The position numbers were made by a program, and so were the translations under genes. A stretch of 64,000 nt of DNA from Flavonifractor sp. An100 (GTDB lineage Bacteria > Bacillota > Clostridia > Oscillospirales > Oscillospiraceae), in contig NZ_NFMA01000005.1 of the NCBI RefSeq assembly GCF_002161175.1, positions 62,001 through 126,000 on the forward strand, in the 5' to 3' direction. The notes under the pieces were generated by a model. The model was not told the DNA's origin. It saw only the letters and a list, made by a program, of their open reading frames with translations, and ran no database searches. How positions within the stretch are numbered: the first letter of the stretch is position 1; the number at the start of each line of letters is the position of its first letter. This document shows positions 33,500 through 42,352 of this stretch, one piece after another.

Positions 33500-34336
33500 T
33501 CAATAGGCTACCACGATGCCTCCGTCATTGGCGTAAACGGTGGTAATTCCCCTTGCCTCCAGGATAATCACATTGGAAAAGGCACATTTCGACTCCACTA
33601 GAGCTTTTACTTGAAAGGCTCGCTCCAGGCAGTTACAGTGACTGATGGCCAGTGTGCGGCCCTTGTGGTCAGGGTCCTCTGCCATCCGATCCACCATCTT
33701 GCCAAGGGCCTGTTTCATAGACAGCGCCTGCCCCAGCTTGCAGATCTCCCCCTCCGGAGTGGCGCCCATAAACAGCTTTATTTTCAGTGCTCCGGTGACC
33801 ACAGCCTGCAACTTGGTCAGGCGACCGTTTTTCCGCAAGTTTTCCAGAGTCTCCAACACAAAGAGTGTTTTCATACGGTAGATGAACTGTTCAACCTCTC
33901 GCACAACATGCTTGAATGGCATGCCAGAACCGGCCAGTTCCCGGATTTTTAAAGCCACCATCACCTCTCCAGCCGCTGCCGAACAGGAGTTAAACACGTG
34001 GACGTTGACCTCTGGATGTTCCTCCTCCAGCAATAGCCTGGCCTGCTCGGCACTGTTGTGTGATCCGCTGAGCAATGCGGAAAGGGTAACCACATAGATA
34101 TCCTGATCTCCACTGCGGTAGGCATCCAGATAACTCTGGGGAGAGGGACAGGAGGTGGAAGGCGCGGCCTCACTCTGCTTCATGGACCAAAGTAAATCCG
34201 CCTGGTCAAAGGTTTCGTCGTCTACAAAGGTGCTGCCGTTGGAATAGATGGTCAGGGGGACCACTGAAAAGCAGGGGTCCTTTCTCATCTGTGCAGTCAA
34301 ATCGCAGCAGCTGTCTACAACGATTTTAAAACTCAT
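33500..34336 (-). CDS. DegV family fatty-acid-binding protein
   Basis: The product is 278 aa. The family start FKIVVDSCCDLTAQM is followed by VVPLTIYSNGSTFVDDETFD and TSCPSPQSYLDAYRSG. The second domain has FVLETLENLRKNGRLTKLQA and NDGGIVVAY at the end. DegV/FakB proteins bind a fatty acid between two domains and present it to FakA kinase; no fakA is here. Of several in-frame ATGs, 34336 has GGAGA at 8-bp spacing. Confidence 0.9.
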   Translation of the reverse strand: MSFKIVVDSCCDLTAQMRKDPCFSVVPLTIYSNGSTFVDDETFDQADLLWSMKQSEAAPSTSCPSPQSYLDAYRSGDQDIYVVTLSALLSGSHNSAEQARLLLEEEHPEVNVHVFNSCSAAAGEVMVALKIRELAGSGMPFKHVVREVEQFIYRMKTLFVLETLENLRKNGRLTKLQAVVTGALKIKLFMGATPEGEICKLGQALSMKQALGKMVDRMAEDPDHKGRTLAISHCNCLERAFQVKALVESKCAFSNVIILEARGITTVYANDGGIVVAY

Positions 34337-34354
34337 GAAGCTCATCTCCAAATA

Positions 34355-34411
34355 TGGTTTTAAAAACCAGATTATTTTATTTAGCTTAGCACATTCCTAT
34401 GAACCTGTAAA
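34355..34411 (-). promoter_or_regulatory. Candidate promoter and palindrome before the DegV gene
   Basis: On the minus strand TTTACA (34411-34406) is 17 bp from TAAGCT (34388-34383), preceded by TGC. Between it and the start codon lies a 15-bp palindrome, TGGTTTTAAAAACCA (34355-34369), that could be an operator. Both calls are tentative. Confidence 0.4.
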
Positions 34412-34439
34412 GGGGGAGCAGTAGTTTCTGTGTACTTTT

Positions 34440-35210
34440 TTACCTAACCGTGTCTAATAATGAATGGCCCAGCTCCTCCTCCAGTTCCGCTACCAGCTTC
34501 CGGTCTTCCTTAGAGGACAAATCCAGCTGTTCAAACAGATCGGGACGGCGCTCCCAAGTACGGAGGATGGATTGCTTTCTCCGCCATTGGTCCACCTTGG
34601 CGTGGTTCCCGGACAACAGGATGGACGGAACCGCACGGTCATGCCAAATTTCGGGCCGTGAATATTGGGGGGCCTCTAAGGTGCCACTCCAATGGCTCTC
34701 GTTTTCATAGCAGGATGGGTCGGACAGTACCCCTGGAACCAATCGGCACACCGCATCTGCTACGGCCATGGCTGGAATTTCTCCTCCCGTCATGACAAAG
34801 TCCCCCAGGGAGATCTCTTCGTCCACGCATTCCTCAATAAAGCGCTCATCAATTCCCTCATAATGTCCGCAGACTAAGATCAGGCGGTTATAGCTGTCCT
34901 TTAAACGCCTGGCATCCGCCTGGCAGAAGGTCTTTCCGGCAGGAGACAGATAAATGGTATGGATTCGCTCCCCTGCTTCATCGCAGATGTGTTTCCAGCA
35001 GTGATAGAGGGGGTCAGCCTGCATTACCGCTCCCCGCCCTCCTCCGTAAGGGTAGTCATCCACCTGCTTCTGTTTATTCTTTGTATAGTCCCGAATTTGG
35101 TGGCACTCAATGCGGATATATCCCCGTTCTTGACCACGGCCTAAAACCGATTCACACAGCATATCTCCCACCACATCAGGAAATAATGTCATTATATCAA
35201 TCCGGTACAT
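34440..35210 (-). CDS. trmD: tRNA (guanine-N1)-methyltransferase TrmD
   Basis: The product is 256 aa and makes m1G37 in tRNA. Family landmarks: MYRIDIMTLFPDVV, DDYPYGGGRGAVMQADPLY, YLSPAGKTFCQADA, LVCGHYEGIDERFIEECVD, EISLGDFVMTGGE and the trefoil-knot residues following. TrmD is normally with rpsP, rimM and rplS; here it is alone with its own promoter. The length is normal. Confidence 0.97.
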   Translation of the reverse strand: MYRIDIMTLFPDVVGDMLCESVLGRGQERGYIRIECHQIRDYTKNKQKQVDDYPYGGGRGAVMQADPLYHCWKHICDEAGERIHTIYLSPAGKTFCQADARRLKDSYNRLILVCGHYEGIDERFIEECVDEEISLGDFVMTGGEIPAMAVADAVCRLVPGVLSDPSCYENESHWSGTLEAPQYSRPEIWHDRAVPSILLSGNHAKVDQWRRKQSILRTWERRPDLFEQLDLSSKEDRKLVAELEEELGHSLLDTVR

Positions 35211-35264
35211 GGGCTTTCGCTCCTTGCTTTTTATGTTCCCCTTTGGCCCTTTCGGGCCGTCATC

Positions 35265-35293
35265 ATTATAAAGAATTTTCCTCTTTTTTTCAA
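35265..35293 (-). promoter_or_regulatory. Sigma-A promoter of trmD
   Basis: On the minus strand TTGAAA (35293-35288) and TATAAT (35270-35265) are 17 bp apart. The leader contains a GGCCC-TTTC-GGGCC hairpin (35244-35257). Confidence 0.8.
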
Positions 35294-35375
35294 TCTGCTT
35301 TTATACAATGGGGAAATTTCTTTCAAAAGGTGAGAAAAAGCCGAATTAATGCTATCTTTTTTTCCGGAAATGTGG

Positions 35376-35381
35376 TATGAT
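35376..35381 (+). promoter_or_regulatory. Extended -10 element before the FprA-rubredoxin gene
   Basis: TGG-TATGAT is an extended -10 lying about 40 bp before the start codon at 35423. No good -35 is seen 17 bp upstream. Confidence 0.45.
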
Positions 35382-35422
35382 TCCAGCGGTTAATCACATC
35401 TTCCGAAAGTGAGGTTTTTGAT

Positions 35423-36775
35423 ATGTATTGTGTCCGCAATGTGACGGAGGATTTGGTGTGGATTGGCGCGAACGACCGTCAGGCCCCCATTTTTGAGGCC
35501 ACCCATCCCGTCCCCAAAGGGATGTCCTTTAACTCCTACCTGCTGTTGGACGAGAAAACTGTCCTGTTTGACACGGTAGATCGGGGCGTTCAGACCCAGT
35601 TCTTTGAAAATCTGGAGCACGCTTTGGGCGGACGGAAGCTGGACTATGTCTTTGTCCACCACATGGAGCCCGACCACGCCGCTACTTTAGGCGACTTGAT
35701 GATCCGTCATCCAGAGGCCACCATTGTGTGCAACGGGAAATCCATCAACATGATCCGTCAGTTCCACTGCACTGATCCCAAGGGTGCCATCCTGGTCAAT
35801 GAGGGGGACACCCTCTCCACCGGCCGGCACCAGTTTACCTTTGTCAATGCCCCCATGGTCCACTGGCCGGAGGTGATGGTCAGCTACGACTCCACCGACA
35901 AGATTCTCTTCTCTGCCGATGCCTTTGGAACCTTCGGCGCGCTGAATGGCATCCTGTTTGCGGATGAGGTGAATTTTGAGCGGGACTGGCTGGACGAAGC
36001 CCGGCGCTATTATACAAACATTGTGGGCAAGTACGGCTCTCAGGTAACCGCCCTGCTCAATAAGGCTGCCAAGCTGGATATCCGTTATATCTGTCCTCTC
36101 CACGGTCCCGTGTGGCGGGATAACTTCTCCTTCATTTTGGATAAGTACACAAAGTGGGCCTCCTATCAGCCGGAAACCCAGGGAGTCCTCATCGCCTTTG
36201 CCTCCGTCTATGGAGGCACGGAGACTGCGGCCAACATTCTGGCCTGCCGGTTGGCGGAACGTGGAATCCCTGTGGAAATGTATGATGTGTCTGTCACCCA
36301 CTATTCCTACGTCCTGTCTGCCGCATTCCAGTACAGCCACCTGGTCTTCGCTTCCACCACCTATAATAACGGAATCTTTGTTACCATGGAGAACCTGCTC
36401 CATGACCTGGCCCACCACAACCTCCAGAATCGGAAGGTCGCCCTGATCCAAAACGGTTCCTGGGCTCCTGCCAGCGGCAAGCTGATGACCCAGATTCTGG
36501 AATGTATGAAGGGAATGGAGATTTTGGAGGCGCCCTTTACCCTCAAATCCGCCCTTGCTCCGGGACAGGAGCAGCAGCTGGATGACCTGGCGGGTATTTT
36601 GGCCGCGTCGGTGCGCGGGGAGGAGCCCGTTGTAGAGGAGCCTCAGGCCCAGGAAAAGCCCCATGGTTTTGTATGCAAAATCTGCGGCTTTATCTACGAG
36701 GGCGACACCCTGCCCGCTGACTTTGTCTGCCCCATCTGCCGGCGGCCGGCCAGCGACTTTGAGCCGTTGAGCTGA
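35423..36775 (+). CDS. FprA-type flavodiiron protein fused to rubredoxin
   Basis: The product is 450 aa in three domains. A metallo-beta-lactamase domain holds the diiron ligands HxExDH at residues 80-85 (HMEPDH), HW near 147, Asp in SADAFGTFG and His in PLHGPVW. A flavodoxin domain begins near 254 (VLIAFASVYGGTETAAN). A rubredoxin domain at the end has Cys 418, 421, 436 and 439 (CKIC, CPIC). Flavodiiron proteins reduce O2 to water or NO to N2O in anaerobes; the fused rubredoxin brings its own electron donor, as in E. coli NorV. A second rubredoxin gene follows 30 bp downstream. Confidence 0.93.
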   Translation: MYCVRNVTEDLVWIGANDRQAPIFEATHPVPKGMSFNSYLLLDEKTVLFDTVDRGVQTQFFENLEHALGGRKLDYVFVHHMEPDHAATLGDLMIRHPEATIVCNGKSINMIRQFHCTDPKGAILVNEGDTLSTGRHQFTFVNAPMVHWPEVMVSYDSTDKILFSADAFGTFGALNGILFADEVNFERDWLDEARRYYTNIVGKYGSQVTALLNKAAKLDIRYICPLHGPVWRDNFSFILDKYTKWASYQPETQGVLIAFASVYGGTETAANILACRLAERGIPVEMYDVSVTHYSYVLSAAFQYSHLVFASTTYNNGIFVTMENLLHDLAHHNLQNRKVALIQNGSWAPASGKLMTQILECMKGMEILEAPFTLKSALAPGQEQQLDDLAGILAASVRGEEPVVEEPQAQEKPHGFVCKICGFIYEGDTLPADFVCPICRRPASDFEPLS

Positions 36776-36805
36776 TTTGATCAAAATAAATAAGGAGTCT
36801 GTGGT

Positions 36806-36931
36806 ATGAGTTATGTCTGTGACCTGTGCGGGTTTCGTTATGACGAGGTCGAAAAGGGCCCCATGCCTGAGGATTATACCTGTCCCCTGTGCGGAGCGGA
36901 CAAAAGTCACTTTGAACCTGACCCCTCCTGA
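36806..36931 (+). CDS. Mini-rubredoxin (41 aa)
   Basis: The gene encodes MSYVCDLCGFRYDEVEKG and so on, 41 aa, with Cys 5, 8, 26 and 29 in two CxxCG knuckles. Canonical rubredoxins have about 52 residues and a longer loop between knuckles, so this is a trimmed version, close to the rubredoxin domain of rubrerythrin. TAAGGAG lies 9 bp before the ATG, 30 bp after the FprA-rubredoxin gene and before a shared terminator, so they form an oxygen-defence operon. Confidence 0.9.
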   Translation: MSYVCDLCGFRYDEVEKGPMPEDYTCPLCGADKSHFEPDPS

Positions 36932-36934
36932 ACG

Positions 36935-36970
36935 CAAAAAAGGACGGACCATAAAATGGTCCGTCCTCTT
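36935..36970. terminator. Bidirectional terminator between the rubredoxin and glycosyltransferase genes
   Basis: A 12-bp perfect stem (AGGACGGACCAT and complement, 36941-36952 with 36956-36967) with loop AAA is flanked by A6 on the left and a T-rich stretch (CTTTCTAT) on the right. It serves both convergent genes. Confidence 0.88.
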
Positions 36971-36982
36971 TCTATCTAAAAA

Positions 36983-38251
36983 TTACCGGGAAATCAATAC
37001 CTTTCCCTTTTCCAACGCGGCAGGAGAGATGTTTCGTGTATGCCGGATCTCCTCCCAGACGGTGGTCTTCTTCACAAAGCTGCCCAGCGTAATGGGCACC
37101 CAGGAGAGCAGGAACAGCCAGTACAGGGCCAAGCTCTTAAGAAGCCGCCGGTCCCATTTTCCCTCTACAGTTAGCACCAGGCCTGCCGCCAACGTGGAGA
37201 CCAGTGCAGTCATAATTAGGTTGAGTAGCACAGCACCCAGGAACACAGCGGGGACTTCGATGAGTTTATGGCATCCCGAGCATGCCGCCAGCGAGGAGAC
37301 AATCAGTCCCAGAACTGCCGCCACCTGGTAGGCGGGAATAAGAAGAGTTGCTCCCAAATCAATCAGTGCAGGCAGAGAACCTCCCGTCCCAATGGACCGC
37401 CAGGTCCGCCCCAGATACTGTCCGGCTACCTGAATGGTCCCGCTGGTCCAGCGGCGGCGCTGTTTCACTGATAACGCATAATCTAGGGGCTGTTCATCAT
37501 AGGTGATGGCCTTGGGCACCCAGCTCACCTTCTCCCCTGCCATGATGCACTGGGCGGTAATCTCCAAATCCTCACTGATCGTGTCGGTACGCCATCCGCC
37601 CAGATGCTCCAGAGTTCGGGCAGAGATCATAAAGCCCGTTCCGTTGACCAGAGCGGACAGCCCTAATCCAGCCTTCCCCCCGTTATGGAACCGGTCCATC
37701 ATCCAGTAATAGATGGAGTAACAGCCAGACATGACTGAGTCATAGGGGTTTTTGCTGTCCCGGTACCCCTGGGCCACCCGGGCCCCGGCCAGATAGGCGT
37801 TGTTCATCTCCGCCAAAAAGCGGCGGTCCACCACGTTGTCCGCATCAAAGACACAGTAAGCGTCATACTGTCTGCCACGCAGGCGGTGATAGGCGAACCG
37901 GAGCACTTCTCCCTTGCTCTTCACCGGTACCGTACATTCCAACACCTTCGCCCCAAAATTCACAGCGGCCTGAGCCGTGTTATCGGTACAGTTATTGGGA
38001 ATTACCCAAATGTCATACAGATCTTGGGGGTAATCCTGGGTCAGCAGACTGTTGATCAGTGGCCCAATCACCAGTTCTTCATTTCTAGCTGCAATCAACA
38101 CCGCAAAACGAGTGCGTGCTGGATGCCAGCCATAGTCCAAGGGACGGCGCCAGGACATTAGTCCAGTGATGAAATAGTAGCCGCCCCAAATGGAAACCGA
38201 CAAACACAACAGGCCGGATATGACCACTAAAACAGAAATCAACAACTCCAT
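36983..38251 (-). CDS. Membrane-bound family 2 glycosyltransferase
   Basis: The product is 422 aa. One N-terminal membrane helix leads to a GT-A domain with AVLIAARNEELVIGPLINSL, VFDADNVVD (the DxD-type metal site), GTGFMISARTLEHLGGW, SEDLEI and KQRRRWTSGT, the processive-type QxxRW motif. Four helices follow from about residue 290. This is the layout of hyaluronan-, cellulose- and poly-GlcNAc-synthase-like enzymes. It stands alone; sugar and product are unknown. AGGAGG lies upstream of the ATG. A TGC-TATGAT element at 38287-38282 may be its -10. Confidence 0.88.
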   Translation of the reverse strand: MELLISVLVVISGLLCLSVSIWGGYYFITGLMSWRRPLDYGWHPARTRFAVLIAARNEELVIGPLINSLLTQDYPQDLYDIWVIPNNCTDNTAQAAVNFGAKVLECTVPVKSKGEVLRFAYHRLRGRQYDAYCVFDADNVVDRRFLAEMNNAYLAGARVAQGYRDSKNPYDSVMSGCYSIYYWMMDRFHNGGKAGLGLSALVNGTGFMISARTLEHLGGWRTDTISEDLEITAQCIMAGEKVSWVPKAITYDEQPLDYALSVKQRRRWTSGTIQVAGQYLGRTWRSIGTGGSLPALIDLGATLLIPAYQVAAVLGLIVSSLAACSGCHKLIEVPAVFLGAVLLNLIMTALVSTLAAGLVLTVEGKWDRRLLKSLALYWLFLLSWVPITLGSFVKKTTVWEEIRHTRNISPAALEKGKVLISR

Positions 38252-38442
38252 GCTCTGTCCCTCCTTTTTTGCTCTGGGGCTATCATAGCAAATATTTGTT
38301 AAGGACAGAGTAAGGGAACCATTAAGATTTGATAAAGAGATTCTTAATTTCCCATTTTTTCTACATCAAACCAAGGAAAATCTTGTCATAGGACATGTCT
38401 TGCCCCTCATAGGGTGGTAGAAAAGCAAGGGAGGGCGACCAT

Positions 38443-38700
38443 ATGAAAATCCGGCTGGAAGAACTGCGGTATAAGGAAGTCATCAGCGTCACCGATGGCT
38501 GTCGGTTTGGGTTTGTGGAGGACGCCGAGCTGGAGCTGGATGACGGGCGGGTCACCGCTTTGATTATCCCGGGCCGGCGCCGTCTGTTTGGCCTGCTGGG
38601 GCGAGAGGCGGACCGCCGCATCTCCTGGGATATGGTCAAGCGCTTTGGGGAGGACATCATTTTGGTTGAGGATGCCCCCCATATTCCGGCGATTGAGTAG
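38443..38700 (+). CDS. YlmC/YmxH family PRC-barrel protein
   Basis: The product is 85 aa with a PRC-barrel fold: RLEELRYKEVISVTDGCRFGF, GRVTALIIPGRRRLFGLLG, ISWDMVKRFGEDIILV. The YlmC/YmxH group is tied to sporulation in Clostridia and Bacilli by genome context; its role is unknown. AGGGAGG lies 7 bp before the ATG. It is convergent with addA, 10 bp between stops. Confidence 0.9.
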   Translation: MKIRLEELRYKEVISVTDGCRFGFVEDAELELDDGRVTALIIPGRRRLFGLLGREADRRISWDMVKRFGEDIILVEDAPHIPAIE

Positions 38701-38710
38701 GCTCCTCTGG

Positions 38711-41700
38711 TTACAGTTCCACCGTTGTTCCTGTTTCAAAAAACCACAATACCGTCCGGATAACCGGTCGCTTTAAAATGGCGGACAGTGCCTGCACATA
38801 GGCCTGTAGCTGGGGACGATATTGCTCCCCACGCTCCTCTTCCTGCCCCGGAGCAATCCGGTCCGACTTAAAGTCCACCACGGTCACGCCCTCATCACTT
38901 TGAAACCACGCGTCCACGACGCCCTGGAGCAAAATTTCCTCGCCCTCCCCGGCATCGGGATAATAATCCGATGCCGGTACCAAAAGTGAAAATTTAAATT
39001 CCCGGTTGCACACTTTGGCCTGGACCATCTCCTGTCCCAACGGGCTGGAGAAAAAAGCGGACAGCCGTTCCGGCTCGATGCTTTTCCCTTGCAGAGGCGT
39101 TAAAAATCCCTGTTCCACCAGTTCGTCTACCTGCTGCGCAATGGCCTGGGGGGTGTGCTCTCCCTCCAGAGACAGGTATTGCATGGCAAGATGGAGGGCG
39201 GTTCCTCTCTGGGCCGGTGTCAATCCCTGCTCCTGTGCAATAAAATTGGGACGCTCCAGAGGCAGATGCCGCTGTGCTGTTTCCCGTGGTGTAACGCCCC
39301 CCTCTTCCGCTACCTCCTGGTCCAGAGTTCTCCCTTTAATTTGCGTGGCAGTCAATTTGGAGGGAATATTGGCACAGGCGGCCCAGGGATATTGCCATAG
39401 CCACCGCTCCAACAGTGTCTGCTCCTCTGCTTCCTCCTGGGGAGCTACTTCCGACTCCTGCTGTGTCGTCTGCTCCCACTGGGTCAGCGCCTCGCCTGGG
39501 ATCCAGCGGATGGTCCAAGCAGGCCCCAGCGGAGAGGCGTCCACAGCCGGCAGATGGGCCAGCTCTCTCAGCTGCTCCGCCTCAGGACGGGTCAGTGCAT
39601 GGAGCAGAACCCACTGTCCCACACTCTGTTGGCTTTCCAGCACCATGGGCGAAACTGGTGCGGACAAGTCCTCCTTCATTCGCTCCAAAGCCCGTACTCC
39701 CTCCGTCAGCGTCAGAGTGAGAATGAGCTTTTCCCTGGCCCGGGTCATGGCCACATATAGTAGGCGCAGTTCCTCCGCCATCATCTCCCGTTCCAACTGC
39801 CGTGCCACCGCCCGGCGCGCCAAGGTGGGATACTCAATCATCCGCTCCCGGTCCAGGCCCTTGGGGCCGACCCCCAGCACCGGATGAAACAACACCGGAC
39901 GCATCAGATCCTCCCGGTTAAGGCGGCGGCTTAAGCCGCAGACCAACACCACCGGGCGTTCCAAACCTTTGGAGCGGTGGATGGACAGAATGGACACGCC
40001 CTCTCCTTCCCGGCCGGGTCCGACTACAGGGATTCTACCGCCAGTATCGTTCAGACGGTCCAGACGCAACAAGAATTGAAATAGGGTGCGACAACCCGAT
40101 TCCTCCAACTGCCCAGCCAGGGCATAGAGGGCAAGCAGGTTATCCTGCCGCTCTCTGCCCCGGTCCATAGCGCCAAAGATGCCAAGGAGATTCGTCTTTT
40201 CATAGATATGCCAAATAAGCTGCCGGCAGGTCCGGTCCCCGGCTCCAAAGCGAAGCTCCGCCAGCTGGGTCAAAAAATCCTGGCAGGCTGGATCTCCCGC
40301 CGCGGCGTTCTCTTCCACCGCATGGTAGAAATCTCCATCTGCTCCCGCGCGCAGCAGTGCCAGTTGGTCAGCTGTGAAGCCGTACACCGGGGAACGTAAA
40401 GCGGAAATCAAAGCCACATCCTGGCGGGGGTTATCTACGATACGCAGGATAGAGAGGGCCACGTTGACCTCGGTGGTGGAAAACAGCTCCTCGCCCCCCT
40501 CCGCCTCCCAGGGGATTTGCTCCTCCTCCAGGGCACGCAAATAGTGGTGCAGAACCGTGCCAGGGCTGCGCAGGAGAATCATTATGTCCGACGGACGGAC
40601 AGGACGCTGAGTATCGCCTTCGGTCACCATAAGGGGCTGGGACAGCAGCTGTTTGATCCTCCGGGCGGCAAACCGTGCCTCCAACAGATCCTTGCTCTCC
40701 TTCTCCCCCTCCTGTTCCCCTAAAAAGGAGAGATCCAGGGTATTAAATTCCAGCTCATAGCCGTTCCCCTCCGGGAATTTGGCCCCAGGCACCAATGCCT
40801 GGTCTTCCGTGTAGTCGATCTCGCCAAATTCCTCGGACATGATGTTCCGGAACAGGTCGTTGCAGCCCAGCAGCACCTGGGGCCGGGAACGGAAGTTCTG
40901 AGACAGCACCCGTTTGCGGGGCTGCCCCTTCTGGGCCTGCTCTCCGTTGGGAAAACGGCGGTACTTCTCCAAGAAAATGGTGGGGTCGGCCAAACGGAAG
41001 CGATAAATGGACTGCTTCACATCCCCCACCTGAAACAGCCGTTTCCCCTGATCGGAAATGGCGAAGAAAATGGCGTTTTGCACCTGGTTGGTGTCCTGAT
41101 ATTCGTCCACCATCACTTCTTCAAAGCGGGCGGACCAGCTGTGTGCCAGGGGGGTGGGACTGCCGTCCTCCTGCCGCAGCAGACGCACAGCAAAATGCTC
41201 CAAATCGGAAAAGTCCATCACACCCCGCCGTTTTTTCTCCGCGGCATAGGCCTTTTGTACATCAATGACCAGATCCATTAAAGCCTGGACAGCAGGCCGG
41301 GCCTGGGCCAACTCCTCCAACAGAGAAGCGCTGTCCCCCTCCATCAGCTGGGCCAACTTCTCCAGCCGTTTTTTACACCGGGAACGGATCGCCTTAACCC
41401 GTTCCGCCGCCAGTTGCCCTCGCTCCTCCTCCATAGGGCTGAGCTCCCGGCTGCGCTTCTTTTTTCGTCCCGCAGCTGGGAAAGAGATGGGCAGACAGGA
41501 GGCAGCCTCATCCCATTGGGACGAGGCCAAAAAGCGCTGAACATCCTCCAAAGAGGCGGACAGGGAGGGCCCATAATTGACCTGCAGCAGTTCGTCCTCC
41601 TGGGTCAGCTCCAGAGCGCGTGCCAGTTCTCCCACGCACCACTTTGCCTGCCTGTGGGCATCCTGCAGCAAAAGGGAGCCCCAGGGAGTCTGAGCCATGT

Positions 41701-42316
41701 CGGATACACCGTCCAAGGCCCACACTTCCCCTTGTTCCCTTAACCAGCGCTCCGGATCGGGGTGGCTCTGCACCCGCCCGGAAATATCCAGAACAATTTG
41801 CACCAAACGGCTGTCATCCCGCCCGACGGACAGAGTGTCCACCAGGCAGGCAAAGGGGCTGTCCTCCTCCAGCCCCTGATAGCGCACATCCAGCACCTCT
41901 TCCAAAGTCCGGGCCAGCAGCACCTGGGCCTCCCCCTCGTCACACAGGCGGGTATCGGGGTCCAAATCCAGCTGATGTCCGCTCTCCCGCAGCAGGGCGG
42001 CACAGAAGGAGTGGATGGTGGAGATCTGTGCCTTATAGACTAGCGTAGACTGCCGACGCAGATGTCGGTCGCCCGGGCGCTGGGCCAACCGGGCTGCCAA
42101 TTCCTGGGCAATCCGGGAGCGTAGCTCCGCAGCCGCCGCTTTTGTGTAGGTGATGACCAGAAAACGGTCAATATCCAACCGCTCCCGGTCCACATGGTCC
42201 AACAAACGCTCCACCAACACCCGGGTCTTGCCGGAGCCAGCAGCGGCGGAAACCAATAATTCTCCGCCCCGGTCATCTACGATATTTTTCTGCTCCTGCG
42301 TCAGCGGAAACGCCAT
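38711..42316 (-). CDS. addA: ATP-dependent helicase/nuclease subunit A (AddA)
   Basis: The product is 1201 aa, a UvrD-like helicase with a C-terminal RecB-type nuclease. Walker A is SAAAGSGKTRVLVERLL (residues 21-37), FLVITYTKAAAAELRSRI follows, motif II contains VDEYQDTN, the late helicase motifs include SIHRSKGLERPVVLVCGL and LLYVAMTRAREKL, and the nuclease has VVDAWFQSDEGVTVVDFKSD. With AddB it resects double-strand breaks to Chi-like sites for RecA. Normally addA directly follows addB; here two unrelated genes lie between them. Confidence 0.96.
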   Translation of the reverse strand: MAFPLTQEQKNIVDDRGGELLVSAAAGSGKTRVLVERLLDHVDRERLDIDRFLVITYTKAAAAELRSRIAQELAARLAQRPGDRHLRRQSTLVYKAQISTIHSFCAALLRESGHQLDLDPDTRLCDEGEAQVLLARTLEEVLDVRYQGLEEDSPFACLVDTLSVGRDDSRLVQIVLDISGRVQSHPDPERWLREQGEVWALDGVSDMAQTPWGSLLLQDAHRQAKWCVGELARALELTQEDELLQVNYGPSLSASLEDVQRFLASSQWDEAASCLPISFPAAGRKKKRSRELSPMEEERGQLAAERVKAIRSRCKKRLEKLAQLMEGDSASLLEELAQARPAVQALMDLVIDVQKAYAAEKKRRGVMDFSDLEHFAVRLLRQEDGSPTPLAHSWSARFEEVMVDEYQDTNQVQNAIFFAISDQGKRLFQVGDVKQSIYRFRLADPTIFLEKYRRFPNGEQAQKGQPRKRVLSQNFRSRPQVLLGCNDLFRNIMSEEFGEIDYTEDQALVPGAKFPEGNGYELEFNTLDLSFLGEQEGEKESKDLLEARFAARRIKQLLSQPLMVTEGDTQRPVRPSDIMILLRSPGTVLHHYLRALEEEQIPWEAEGGEELFSTTEVNVALSILRIVDNPRQDVALISALRSPVYGFTADQLALLRAGADGDFYHAVEENAAAGDPACQDFLTQLAELRFGAGDRTCRQLIWHIYEKTNLLGIFGAMDRGRERQDNLLALYALAGQLEESGCRTLFQFLLRLDRLNDTGGRIPVVGPGREGEGVSILSIHRSKGLERPVVLVCGLSRRLNREDLMRPVLFHPVLGVGPKGLDRERMIEYPTLARRAVARQLEREMMAEELRLLYVAMTRAREKLILTLTLTEGVRALERMKEDLSAPVSPMVLESQQSVGQWVLLHALTRPEAEQLRELAHLPAVDASPLGPAWTIRWIPGEALTQWEQTTQQESEVAPQEEAEEQTLLERWLWQYPWAACANIPSKLTATQIKGRTLDQEVAEEGGVTPRETAQRHLPLERPNFIAQEQGLTPAQRGTALHLAMQYLSLEGEHTPQAIAQQVDELVEQGFLTPLQGKSIEPERLSAFFSSPLGQEMVQAKVCNREFKFSLLVPASDYYPDAGEGEEILLQGVVDAWFQSDEGVTVVDFKSDRIAPGQEEERGEQYRPQLQAYVQALSAILKRPVIRTVLWFFETGTTVEL

Positions 42317-42352
42317 ACATCCTCCTCCTTTCCACTCTTTTTGCTTCTTGGA

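Noticed and set aside
35687-36952. 421-codon minus-strand frame opposite the FprA-rubredoxin gene
   Set aside because: The sense gene carries all diiron, flavodoxin and rubredoxin motifs; the antisense product resembles nothing.
38385-38430. Sigma-E or sigma-K type promoter before the YlmC/YmxH gene
   Set aside because: GTCATA and CATAGGGT resemble parts of these motifs, but the spacing fits neither consensus.
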